Below, one piece after another: positions 1-7,695 of a stretch of 64,000 bases of DNA. The notes under the pieces are model-generated. The model saw only the letters and a list, made by a program, of their open reading frames with translations. It did not search any database and was not told the origin of the DNA. Origin of the DNA: Amycolatopsis coloradensis (lineage in GTDB: Bacteria > Actinomycetota > Actinomycetes > Mycobacteriales > Pseudonocardiaceae); the NCBI RefSeq assembly GCF_001953865.1, contig NZ_MQUQ01000001.1, positions 62,001-126,000 on the forward strand, written 5' to 3'. Both the position numbers and the translations under genes were made by a program. Positions within the stretch are counted from its first letter, which is position 1. Every line of letters begins with the position of its first letter.

Positions 1-2028
1 GTCCCCGCTGACGTAGCGCAGCGTGAGGTGCTTGGTCCGCAGTTCGATCCCGAACGAACTCCAGGTCAGCCCGGTCTCCTTGGCACGCTGGATGCCCTTG
101 GCGTAGTACTTCAGCGCGGAAGGGATCTCCGCCCTGTCGTCGTAGCTCAGCCCGAGGAAGTGCAGTGCCCGCAGTTCGCCGTTGAGCGCGCCGGAATCCC
201 TCGCCTTCCGCTCGGCCTGGCGCAGCCGCTCCCGCGCCTCCTCGACGTCGCCCGCCGAATCGGCCAGCGTGCCGAGCGAGACCAGCGCGGCCGCTTCCGC
301 CCCGCCGGCACCGATGGCCCTGGCGTCGGCGACCGCGGCCAGCGCGCAGTGCAGGGCCTCGTCCTGCCTGTCGATCAGCCTCAGGATGCCCGCCCTGGTG
401 GCGAGCACCCAGGCCCGTGCGGAACTCGCTTCGGTGTGTTCGACCAGGCTCCAGGCCTTGTCGATCGCCTCGACGACCTCGTCCAGCGTGCCGTCGACCG
501 AAAGCAGCGCCTCCGCGTGCCGCCGCCAGACCTTGGCGGCCCGCTCGTTGCCGGTGTCCGGGCCGAGTGCCTCGGTCGCGGACCGCGAATACGCGACCGC
601 CCGCTCCGGCTCCCCCGACGTGCTCGCGAAATACGACGCCTCGTGCAGCAGCCGGAGTTCGTCGAAGTCCGAAGGCCGTTCCGGCGCGGGTACGGCGTCC
701 CAAATGGACAGTGCCTGCTCGACGTGCCGCAACGCGGAACCGGGCGCGCCCAGCTTCTCGGCCTCGTCCATCGCGCGCAGCAGCGCGGCCAGCGCGCCGA
801 CGAAGTCCTTGCTCTCCAGGCTGTGGTGCGCGAGCCGCGCGTCCTGGCCGCGGCTCTGCGTCCGGGTGCGGATCCGCGACGCGTAGGCCGCGTGCATGCG
901 CACCCGCTCCCCCGGGAGCAGGTCGCCGTAGACCGCTTCCTGTAGCAAAGCGTGGCGGAAGGTGTAGAAGCCGTTCTCGATCACCAGGACGTGATGCTGC
1001 ACCGCCTCGCGCAGGGCCTCGTCGAGGTCGAGTTCGTCCAGTCCGGAAATCTCGGCGAGCGCGGCGTGCGCCACCGAGTCCTTGGCGACCGAGACCACGC
1101 GCAGCACCCGGCGGGTGACCTGGGAAAGCTGCTCCACCCGGGCGAGGAGCACTTCGGCAAGCCCGGCGGGGAGGTCGCGGCAGTCCTTCGCGGACGCGAG
1201 CAGTTCCTCGACGAAGAACGGATTGCCCTCGGACCGGGAGACGATGTCGGCGACCATGTCCTGGCCGATCGGCTCGTCGGCCAGCGCCTCGACGAACGCG
1301 CGCGCGTCCTCGGCGCCGAACGGCTTGACCTCGACGCGTTCGACCGCGCCCAGCCGCACCACCTCGGACAGCAGCCCCCGCAGCGGATGCCGCCGGTGGA
1401 CGTCCTCCTCGCGATAGCTCGCCACCACCAGCAACCGCTGGGTGCGCAGCCTCGTCATCAGGAAGGACAGCAGGTTCCGGGTGGAGCCGTCGGCCCAGTG
1501 CAGATCCTCCAGCAGGATCACCACCGGCCGGACCTGCGCGATGACGCTCAGCACCCCCAGTACCGCGTCGAACAGCTGGAGCTGGCCGAGGTCCTGTTCG
1601 GGCCTGAGCCGTTGCGTCGACACCCGTTCGCTCGCGGTGAGCTGACCGTCTTCGATGGCGGGGAAGTCCTCCGCCTGTGGCATTTGCGGGAGCAGCCTGC
1701 CCAGTGCCGGCCGGGCCCGGACCGCGGCGGTGACCGCGGGATCGGACGTCGTCGCCAGCGGCGCCAGCGCCTCGGCGAACGGAAGATAAGGAAGCCCGCC
1801 CTCATGGACGTCGATACAGCGCCCGCTGAGCACCAGGGCGCCCGCGCCGGCGGCGTACTCGCCGAGCGCGGTCAGGAGGCGGGTCTTGCCGACGCCGGCG
1901 TCTCCGGAGAGCAGCACCGCGCCCGCCTCTGCCCGTTCGGCACGGGCGAAGGCGGCGCGGAGCTGCCGCATCTCCTGAGTGCGGGCGACGATCGGGATTC
2001 CGGAGCCAAGACGGGGCACGAGGTGCAT
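1..2028 (-). CDS. AAA ATPase transcriptional regulator, LAL/MalT-like, C-terminus off window
   Basis: Open for 676 codons and still open at base 1, so only the N-terminal part is present. Seen: Walker A GDAGVGKT at about residues 42-49, Walker B-like hydrophobic strand ending LLEDLHWAD near 172-180, then a long helical region resembling tetratricopeptide-type repeats. This is the layout of large LuxR-family (LAL) regulators, which end in a LuxR helix-turn-helix, but that C-terminus would lie outside the window and is not seen. ATG at 2026-2028 is the first start in frame; the upstream GGTAGG is a modest ribosome site. The alternative is an AAA ATPase domain protein without a DNA-binding domain. 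Confidence 0.75.
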   Translation of the reverse strand, partial: MHLVPRLGSGIPIVARTQEMRQLRAAFARAERAEAGAVLLSGDAGVGKTRLLTALGEYAAGAGALVLSGRCIDVHEGGLPYLPFAEALAPLATTSDPAVTAAVRARPALGRLLPQMPQAEDFPAIEDGQLTASERVSTQRLRPEQDLGQLQLFDAVLGVLSVIAQVRPVVILLEDLHWADGSTRNLLSFLMTRLRTQRLLVVASYREEDVHRRHPLRGLLSEVVRLGAVERVEVKPFGAEDARAFVEALADEPIGQDMVADIVSRSEGNPFFVEELLASAKDCRDLPAGLAEVLLARVEQLSQVTRRVLRVVSVAKDSVAHAALAEISGLDELDLDEALREAVQHHVLVIENGFYTFRHALLQEAVYGDLLPGERVRMHAAYASRIRTRTQSRGQDARLAHHSLESKDFVGALAALLRAMDEAEKLGAPGSALRHVEQALSIWDAVPAPERPSDFDELRLLHEASYFASTSGEPERAVAYSRSATEALGPDTGNERAAKVWRRHAEALLSVDGTLDEVVEAIDKAWSLVEHTEASSARAWVLATRAGILRLIDRQDEALHCALAAVADARAIGAGGAEAAALVSLGTLADSAGDVEEARERLRQAERKARDSGALNGELRALHFLGLSYDDRAEIPSALKYYAKGIQRAKETGLTWSSFGIELRTKHLTLRYVSGD

Positions 2029-2091
2029 TCTTGCCTACCGGACCGACAACTTCGCCTGGGTTTCTGTCGAGAGCTTCATCGCACTCGGCCT

Positions 2092-2304
2092 CTACCGGGT
2101 GATCTCGCCGCTGCGGGCGGGCACCTGCCCGGTCTCCCGGCGCTGCTGGGCGGGCACCTGGACCTCGGCGCGGTTCGCTCGGATCCGCTTGCTCGCCCGG
2201 CGGGCCCTGTCGACCCATACGCTGCGGCCCGCCCGCTGCAACTCTTGCCGCCGGTACTCGACCTCGGCCAGTACTCCGGTGAGCAGAGCGTCGTTCGTGT
2301 TCAT
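2092..2304 (-). CDS. Small basic hypothetical protein
   Basis: A 70-residue, Arg-rich, soluble protein. I recognise no family. It is believed real because AAGGGG lies 8 nt before the ATG at 2302-2304, with a GTG directly upstream as an alternative start, and because a clean palindrome stands just upstream at 2325-2346. It precedes the AAA ATPase regulator by 63 nt in the same orientation, so the two may be cotranscribed. No signal peptide, membrane segment or cysteine motif is visible. Function unknown. Confidence 0.5.
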   Translation of the reverse strand: MNTNDALLTGVLAEVEYRRQELQRAGRSVWVDRARRASKRIRANRAEVQVPAQQRRETGQVPARSGEITR

Positions 2305-2324
2305 CACTGTTTCCCCTTAGGAAC

Positions 2325-2346
2325 TCACTACCTGGTTTGGTAGTGA
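2325..2346. promoter_or_regulatory. Operator-like palindrome
   Basis: TCACTACC, 6-nt spacer, GGTAGTGA: perfect 8-bp arms, 21 nt upstream of the small gene starting at 2304. Size and symmetry fit a dimeric repressor site (TetR, PadR or MarR type). The cognate factor is not evident in the window. Confidence 0.45.
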
Positions 2347-2405
2347 CCAGATTCGTCCTGAGGGGTGCCTCGCGGCATCGGGTGATCACCTACACCCGGC
2401 CGTGG

Positions 2406-2457
2406 TTCGACCCCTTACTCCCGCCCATCCCCTGCTCGGGAGTCGTAAGGGGTCGAA
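2406..2457 (-). terminator. Stem-loop downstream of the DUF397 gene
   Basis: TTCGACCCCTTAC pairs perfectly with GTAAGGGGTCGAA (13 bp), with an inner CCCG/CGGG stem, 12 nt past the stop of the DUF397 gene. No T-run follows, as is common for actinobacterial terminators. Confidence 0.65.
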
Positions 2458-2468
2458 TTCCAGCGGCT

Positions 2469-2678
2469 CTAGGCGTGGTCCGGGCCGCTCGGGCGCACGG
2501 CGCCGAGCAGCCCCCGCCAAGCGTTCGGCGAAAGGCGGAAGGCACCTCCGTCAGGGTCCTTGGAGTCCCTGAGGGCGGCGCCGGAACCGGTGAAGGCGAC
2601 CTCGACGCAGTCGTTGCCGCCACCACTGTGGCTGCTCTTGCGCCACCGGGCCTGGGAAAGATCATCGTTGGGCGTCAT
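2469..2678 (-). CDS. DUF397 domain protein
   Basis: A 69-residue protein with the DUF397 signature: W-R-K-S-S-H-S-G near the start, then N-D-C-V-E-V, then L-R-D-S-K-D-P. In actinomycetes these small proteins pair with XRE/DUF5753 regulators (the WhiJ-like system) and are thought to modulate them, sometimes like antitoxins. The ATG at 2678 was chosen because AAGGAG lies 8 nt upstream; the in-frame GTG at 2687 would sit on that site. The reading frame overlaps the end of the XRE gene by 17 nt, so translation is probably coupled. Confidence 0.85.
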   Translation of the reverse strand: MTPNDDLSQARWRKSSHSGGGNDCVEVAFTGSGAALRDSKDPDGGAFRLSPNAWRGLLGAVRPSGPDHA

Positions 2679-3606
2679 GCTCCCCACTCCTTACTCGTTC
2701 CGGGGACTTCGGCATGCCGAAATCCCGATAGTGCGGTTTCTCCGGCAGGGCCGCCTGTTCGGCGAACCTCCCGGCGGCCTCGGCGATCACCTCGACCGAG
2801 TCGTCCGGTTTCAACGCGGCGGCACGCAGATGGTCGAACATCAACGCGTATCGCCGGACGTCCGGGGGTTCCTCCAGGTAGAGCCCGCTGGAGGTGCTGT
2901 CGACGTAAACCACGTCGGTGTCGGCCAGTTCGGGGAAGCCCATGACGAGGAACGGACCCTCCATCCCGGGATGGGCACCCGCGCCGAACGGCACGACCTG
3001 GACGGTCACGTTCGCCCTCGCCGCCATCGTGACCATCCGGTACAGCTGTTCCGCCATCACCTCGGCGCTGTCGATCGTGCGGTGCAGGACCGCCTCGTCG
3101 ATCACGGCCCAGTACTCCGGCGGCGAAGGGTCCGTCAGCAGTTCCTGCCGCGCCATCCTCGCCGCCACGCGGCGCCTGATCTCGGCTTCCTCGGCGTCGG
3201 GCCGCATCGCCCTGATCACGGCCCTGGCGTAGCGCTCGGTCTGCAACAGGCCCGGCACCAGCAGCGCCTGGAACGCCCGCAGCGAACTCGCGTCCGCCTC
3301 CAACCCGACGAAGGTGCCGGTGAACACCTCGTTATACGCGTGCCACCAGCCGCGTTTGCGGGCTTCCCTGGCCAGCTGTACGAGTGCTTCCTGTTCGTCG
3401 CCGGCGATGCCGTACAGCTCGAGCATGTCGCGCGCGTCGCGCGGGGTGACGCCGACGTGCCCGGTTTCGATGCGGCTGACCTTCGACGCCGAGCATTCGA
3501 GCTTCTCGCTCACCTCGTCGATGGTGAGGTCCGCCGCCTCGCGCAGCCGCCGCAATTCACTCGCCAGTCTCCGGCGGCGCACGGTGGGTCCCTGACCCCT
3601 CGTCAT
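2662..3606 (-). CDS. XRE-family regulator with DUF5753 (WhiJ-like)
   Basis: 314 residues. The N-terminal helix-turn-helix is at about residues 10-65 (L-R-R-L-R-E-A-A-D-L-T-I-D-E-V-S then S-A-S-K-V-S-R-I-E-T-G). The rest is a DUF5753-type sensor region with the typical P-G-L-L-Q-T-E-R-Y-A-R and later Y-V-D-S stretches. Such proteins control morphological or secondary-metabolic programs in Streptomyces (WhiJ/BldB-associated paralogues). The target here is unknown. The ATG at 3606 follows GGAGG by 7 nt. The downstream DUF397 partner overlaps by 17 nt. Confidence 0.85.
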   Translation of the reverse strand: MTRGQGPTVRRRRLASELRRLREAADLTIDEVSEKLECSASKVSRIETGHVGVTPRDARDMLELYGIAGDEQEALVQLAREARKRGWWHAYNEVFTGTFVGLEADASSLRAFQALLVPGLLQTERYARAVIRAMRPDAEEAEIRRRVAARMARQELLTDPSPPEYWAVIDEAVLHRTIDSAEVMAEQLYRMVTMAARANVTVQVVPFGAGAHPGMEGPFLVMGFPELADTDVVYVDSTSSGLYLEEPPDVRRYALMFDHLRAAALKPDDSVEVIAEAAGRFAEQAALPEKPHYRDFGMPKSPERVRSGEHDAQR

Positions 3607-4064
3607 CACGGCACCTCCACACCTGTCCGAGCAACACCGATCGTGACGCGGCGAGAGAGCAGTGTTCGCCGAACCTCACTCGAAGCACATCTAACCAGCC
3701 TCGGACACATTCGGTGAGATGGTCACCCGACCATTTTCCAGCACGTCCGGATTTTCATCCTGCAATTTGCAGATTGCCGTCGTAGGTTGGGCATTGTGCA
3801 ACGCGGTACGCCCGCCTTCATCGGCGATGGCGGATCCACTCGCGGCACGGGCGCGGGGCCGCGAGCTGCACCGATGGGCTTTTGTGAGAATACCCGTCGA
3901 AGCCGGATTCACCCCGGTGCAGGGCCGGAGTCGTCCCCCGATCGGTTCCGGCCCTCCCTTATGTCCGGAGCCATTGCGTAATGCTTTGGCTCCAGATGTC
4001 AAGGCATTTCGCTATTCCCTCCAAAGGGTGGACAAGGCGTTCCGCCGATGCGGAACGTCACCGT
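3607..4064. other. 458-bp intergenic region with short palindromes
   Basis: No convincing gene. The stretch 3730-3800 is less GC-rich than its surroundings and holds a 13-bp palindrome, CTGCAATTTGCAG, at 3760-3772. A stem around 3920-3957 (GGGCCGGA with TCCGGCCC) and another around 3965-3991 (GGAGCCA with TGGCTCC) are present. Readable frames here do not look like coding sequence. It probably carries the XRE gene promoter and the thioesterase terminator. Confidence 0.5.
4038..4057 (-). terminator. Stem-loop after the thioesterase gene
   Basis: CGTTCCGC, 4-nt loop, GCGGAACG, 8 nt beyond the stop of the thioesterase gene at 4065. Confidence 0.5.
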
Positions 4065-4964
4065 TCACACCACCCGGAGAAGGCCTTCTTGCACAACGGT
4101 CGCGATGTGCGTTCCATCCGCGGCGAAGAACCGGCCGGTGGCCAGGCCGCGGGCACCCGACGCGGTCGGCGACGCGCTGTCGTAGAGGAACCACTCGTCG
4201 GCCCGGAACGGGCGGTGGAACCAGAGCGCGTGGTCGAGACTCGCGCCGATCACCTTGTCGAGGTCCCAGTAGACGCCGTGGCGCGCGAGGACCGAGTCCA
4301 GGAGCGTCATGTCGGAGGCGTAGGTCAGCACGCAGACGTGCAGCAATTGCTGGTCCGGAAGCTTGCCGTCGGCCCGCATCCACACCTGGTTCCTGGCGGG
4401 GCGCTCACCCGACTTGCGGGTCACCCACGGCGGATCGTTGACGTACCGCAGGTCGATCGGGCGCGGGCGGTCGTGGTGGCCGGTGAAGTAGCCCTCGGCC
4501 CGCTCCTGCAACGTCGGGAGCGACTCCGGGCCCGGGACGTCCGGCATGCCCTCGGAGTGCTCGATGCCGCCCTCGTCCTTCTGGAACGACGCGGACAGCG
4601 AGAAGATCGCCTTGCCGTGCTGGATGCCGACTACGCGGCGGGTGGTGAACGAACGACCGTCGCGGATGCGGTCGACCTCGTAGACGATCGGGACGCTCGG
4701 GTCACCGCCGCGGATGAAGTACGCGTGCAGCGAGTGGACCTTCCGCTCCTCGGGCACGGTGCGGCCGGCGGCGACGAGCGCCTGCCCCGCGACCTGTCCG
4801 CCGAACACCCGCACCGGCGAATGGGCCGGTGAGACACCACGGAAGATGTTCTCTTCGATCTTCTCCAAGTCCAGCAGCGCGACCAGCCGGTCGAGTACCG
4901 GCTGACCGCCGACGCCCCCGGTGCTGTCGAATCCGGCCGCGGCCTCCCTGGCCATCTCAGTCAT
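4065..4964 (-). CDS. tesB: Acyl-CoA thioesterase II (TesB family)
   Basis: 299 residues with two hot-dog domains typical of TesB. The N-terminal half has F-R-G-V-S then V-F-G-G-Q-V-A-G-Q-A-L-V-A-A and S-L-H-A-Y-F-I-R-G-G. The C-terminal half has S-L-D-H-A-L-W-F-H-R-P-F and ends near V-Q-E-G-L-L-R. It hydrolyses acyl-CoA to free fatty acid and CoA in the cytoplasm. It lies just downstream of pyruvate kinase in the same orientation, an order also known in mycobacteria (pykA-tesB). The start is the first ATG; no strong ribosome site precedes it, so ATG three codons later is possible. Confidence 0.9.
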   Translation of the reverse strand: MTEMAREAAAGFDSTGGVGGQPVLDRLVALLDLEKIEENIFRGVSPAHSPVRVFGGQVAGQALVAAGRTVPEERKVHSLHAYFIRGGDPSVPIVYEVDRIRDGRSFTTRRVVGIQHGKAIFSLSASFQKDEGGIEHSEGMPDVPGPESLPTLQERAEGYFTGHHDRPRPIDLRYVNDPPWVTRKSGERPARNQVWMRADGKLPDQQLLHVCVLTYASDMTLLDSVLARHGVYWDLDKVIGASLDHALWFHRPFRADEWFLYDSASPTASGARGLATGRFFAADGTHIATVVQEGLLRVV

Positions 4965-5016
4965 ATGCGAAGCCTAGGCGGTGGGGCGCGGCGAGCCTCT
5001 GCGAGGCGGGGCGTTT

Positions 5017-5069
5017 GTCGCGAAAGCCACGTTCGCGACGTCTGACGTCCCGAAAGTGGCTTCCACGAC
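5017..5069. repeat. Degenerate copy of the GCGAAAGCCAC palindrome
   Basis: 23-nt arms 5017-5039 and 5047-5069 around a 7-nt loop, with a few mismatches between arms. It matches the perfect element at 33848-33900 in arm length, loop length and most bases. It lies in the 325-bp gap between the thioesterase and pyruvate kinase genes, where I see no gene. Confidence 0.75.
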
Positions 5070-5215
5070 GCGGCCGCCGGGCATCACGGACCGAACCTGC
5101 GATGAACCGCACCCAAACCAGTAGGTACCTAAGACACCCCTGGCCCTGACCCGAAACGTCACACACGACCACCGCAACCGACCGCGAAGGCCGCCTTCGG
5201 GACAACCCCAGACGA

Positions 5216-5264
5216 GATGAACGGGACTTTCATCGCAAATTTCGCGATGAAAGTCCCGTTCATC
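5216..5264. repeat. Perfect inverted repeat, probable pyk terminator
   Basis: 21-bp perfect arms (5216-5236 and 5244-5264) around 7 nt. Each arm is also internally symmetric (GATGAA with TTCATC). It lies 26 nt past the pyruvate kinase stop, so termination is the likely role. Confidence 0.8.
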
Positions 5265-5289
5265 GCACGGCCGTGCGAGTAGACCAGGG

Positions 5290-6714
5290 TCAGGCGTGGT
5301 CGTCTTCGCCGAGGCGGTGCACCCGGATGAGGTTGGTCGAGCCGACGGTTCCCGGCGGGGAGCCCGCGACGATGACCACGAGGTCGCCCTTCGCGTACTT
5401 GCCCATTTCGAGCATCGCGTGGTCGACCTGCTGGATCATCTGGTCGGTGGAATCGACCTTCGGCACGATCCGCGTCGTGGTGCCCCAGGTCATCGCGAGC
5501 TGGCTGCGGACGCTCTCCTCCGGTGTGAAGGCCAGCAGCGGCAACCGCGTGTGCAGCCGCGCGAGCCGCCGGACGGTGTCACCGGACTGGGTGAAGGCGA
5601 CCAGCGCCTTGGCGTTCAGCCGCTCGCCGATGTCACGGGCCGCGTAGGAGATGACGCCGCGCTTGGTGCGCGGGACGTGCGACAGCGGCGGCACGACCGG
5701 CGAGTCGGTCTCGACGGCTTCGATGATCCGTCCCATGGTCTGGACGACCTCGATGGCGTAACGGCCGACGCTGGTCTCACCCGAGAGCATGAGGGCGTCG
5801 GCGCCGTCGAGGACCGCGTTGGCGACGTCCGAGGCCTCCGCGCGGGTCGGGCGGGAGCTGTTGATCATCGATTCGAGCATCTGCGTCGCGACGATGACCG
5901 GCTTCGCGTTCTCGCGGGCGATCTGGATGGTGCGCTTCTGCACCAGCGGGACCTGCTCCAGCGGAAGTTCCACGCCGAGGTCGCCGCGGGCGATCATCAC
6001 CGCGTCGAAGGCAAGCACGATGGCTTCGAGGTTGTAGACCGCTTCGGGCTTCTCGATCTTCGCGACCACCGGGAGGCGGCCCTTGCCGACGCGGTCCATC
6101 ACCTGGTGGACCAGGTCGATGTCGGCGGGCGAGCGGACGAACGACAGCGCGATGAAGTCCACGCCGAGTTCGAGCGCGAACTCGAGGTCCTCGATGTCCT
6201 TTTCGGACAGCGCCGGCACGGAGACGTCCATACCCGGCAGGGAAACGCCCTTGTTGTTGCTGACGGGACCACCTTCGGTGACCTCGCACACGACGTCCGG
6301 GCCCTCGACCTCCTTGACCACGAGGCCGACCTTGCCGTCGTCCACGAGGAGACGGTCGCCGGGCTTCGCGTCGTCGGCGAGTCCCTTGTAGGTGGTCGAG
6401 ACACGGTCGTGGGTGCCCGCGACGTCCTCGACGGTGATCCGCACGATGTCGCCGTTGTGCCACTCGACCGGCCCGCCCGCGAAGGTGCCGAGACGGATCT
6501 TCGGGCCCTGGAGGTCGGCGAGGATGCCCACCGCGCGGCCGGATTCGGCGGCTGCGGTGCGGATGAGGTCGTAGACCTGCTTGTGGTCGCCGTGTGTCCC
6601 GTGGCTGAAGTTCATCCTCGCGACGTCCATCCCGGCGTCGACGAGTTGCCGCATCTTCTCCGGCGTAGCGGTCGCGGGGCCAAGGGTACAAACGATCTTC
6701 GCGCGTCGGCTCAC
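5290..6714 (-). CDS. pyk: Pyruvate kinase
   Basis: 474 residues, normal length. It catalyses phosphoenolpyruvate + ADP to pyruvate + ATP, the last step of glycolysis. Visible motifs in order: K-I-V-C-T-L-G-P-A near the start, M-N-F-S-H-G, I-E-K-P-E-A, A-R-G-D-L-G-V-E (active-site region) and A-T-Q-M-L-E-S-M-I. The C-terminal regulatory domain is complete. GTG at 6714 gives the conserved M-S-R-R-A-K-I-V start; the ribosome site is weak. A perfect hairpin follows the stop. Confidence 0.97.
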   Translation of the reverse strand: MSRRAKIVCTLGPATATPEKMRQLVDAGMDVARMNFSHGTHGDHKQVYDLIRTAAAESGRAVGILADLQGPKIRLGTFAGGPVEWHNGDIVRITVEDVAGTHDRVSTTYKGLADDAKPGDRLLVDDGKVGLVVKEVEGPDVVCEVTEGGPVSNNKGVSLPGMDVSVPALSEKDIEDLEFALELGVDFIALSFVRSPADIDLVHQVMDRVGKGRLPVVAKIEKPEAVYNLEAIVLAFDAVMIARGDLGVELPLEQVPLVQKRTIQIARENAKPVIVATQMLESMINSSRPTRAEASDVANAVLDGADALMLSGETSVGRYAIEVVQTMGRIIEAVETDSPVVPPLSHVPRTKRGVISYAARDIGERLNAKALVAFTQSGDTVRRLARLHTRLPLLAFTPEESVRSQLAMTWGTTTRIVPKVDSTDQMIQQVDHAMLEMGKYAKGDLVVIVAGSPPGTVGSTNLIRVHRLGEDDHA

Positions 6715-6824
6715 GTTCGCACAGCGTAGTCCCTCATCGGTGCCACGTCTTTACCGATACCGAAAGTTCAAGAAAAGTGTCAGTTCACCTGGGCGATGGA
6801 CACCCACCGAACCAGGTTCGATGG

Positions 6825-7490
6825 TTATCGACGCGGCTTCTCGCTCGCGCCGACCCGATCGCGTGCCCATTCGTTGAACACCCGGACCTGCCGCCACGCC
6901 TTCCGCACCCGGTCGAGCGCGCCCCGTTCGTGCAGGACGTCGTCCGGCTCCCAGCCCCGGACCGCGTACACGGAGCGATTCCTCAGGAGGTCGATGCGGG
7001 GATGGTCTTCCGCGAAACCGCGCGGCTTGGACTTGAGCCTGTCACCTTTGACCTCCCAGCCGGACTTTTCCAGCTTCGCGAGGACCTTGGCCAGTTCGGA
7101 GCCGTGCACTTCGGTGTCGACGGCCCGGCGGAAGCGGGCGAGCTGATCGGACTCGAAGTGGAAGCAGCCGCCGCCGACGCGCAGCCCGGCCGGGCCGACC
7201 TCCACGTAGTACGCGCCACCGCCGCGGCCCTGTTCGATCACCGCGCCGCAGTGGGTCTTGTACGGCGTCTTGTCCTTGGCGAACCGGACGTCGCGGTACG
7301 GCCGGAAGACCTTCCCCTCGCCGAAGCCGTCGCCGAACTCCGGGACCAGTTCCGCGAGCAGCGCCTCCATCGGCGCGCGGACGTCGGCCTTGTAGGTGGC
7401 CAGGTTCGCGTCCCAGTACGACTTGGAGTTGTCGGCCTCGAGACCGTCGTAGAAGTCGATGGCGTACTCGCCGAAACCCTCGAAACCCAT
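6825..7490 (-). CDS. DUF2461 family protein
   Basis: 221 residues matching the DUF2461 (TIGR02453) family of unknown function: F-L-D/Y-D-G-L-x-x-D-N-x-K-x-W-type opening, R-P-Y-R-D-V-R-F-A-K-D-K-T-P-Y-K-T-H centrally, and Y-Y-V-E-V-G-P-A-G-L-R-V-G-G-G. No membrane segment, signal or known catalytic motif. It sits upstream of pyruvate kinase by 110 bp in the same orientation. ATG at 7490 is taken as start. Confidence 0.85.
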   Translation of the reverse strand: MGFEGFGEYAIDFYDGLEADNSKSYWDANLATYKADVRAPMEALLAELVPEFGDGFGEGKVFRPYRDVRFAKDKTPYKTHCGAVIEQGRGGGAYYVEVGPAGLRVGGGCFHFESDQLARFRRAVDTEVHGSELAKVLAKLEKSGWEVKGDRLKSKPRGFAEDHPRIDLLRNRSVYAVRGWEPDDVLHERGALDRVRKAWRQVRVFNEWARDRVGASEKPRR

Positions 7491-7629
7491 GCGGTGACGT
7501 TAATCCCCGCCGCCGACGAGTACATGAAGGACCCCTGGCTCCGCCTTGAGTCCGTGTGCCGGAACTGGCGTGACGGGTGAAGCTGCGGCCGGTGCGGGTC
7601 GTGCTTTGGGCCGCTGGAGCCATTGCCGT

Positions 7630-7684
7630 TTCGTCCTCTAGTTGCGGTCCTTAGCACGCGCAACTACCGCAACTAGAGGACGAA
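7630..7684. repeat. Family-A gene-end palindrome, copy 1
   Basis: 19-bp arms 7630-7648 and 7666-7684 reading TCGTCCTCTAGTTGCGGT and its complement, 17-nt centre. It lies 12 nt beyond the amidohydrolase stop, so it probably acts as that gene's terminator. The same arm sequence recurs at 15863, 22970 and 42778. Confidence 0.85.
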
Positions 7685-7695
7685 TTGCGGAGGGG

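Noticed and set aside
3719..4441. Plus-strand open frame across the XRE-thioesterase gap
   Set aside because: Composition is not that of a protein; it runs into the antisense of the thioesterase gene.
5296..6729. Long open frame antisense to pyruvate kinase
   Set aside because: GC-rich codon bias keeps the complementary frame open; no family similarity, while pyk has every motif.
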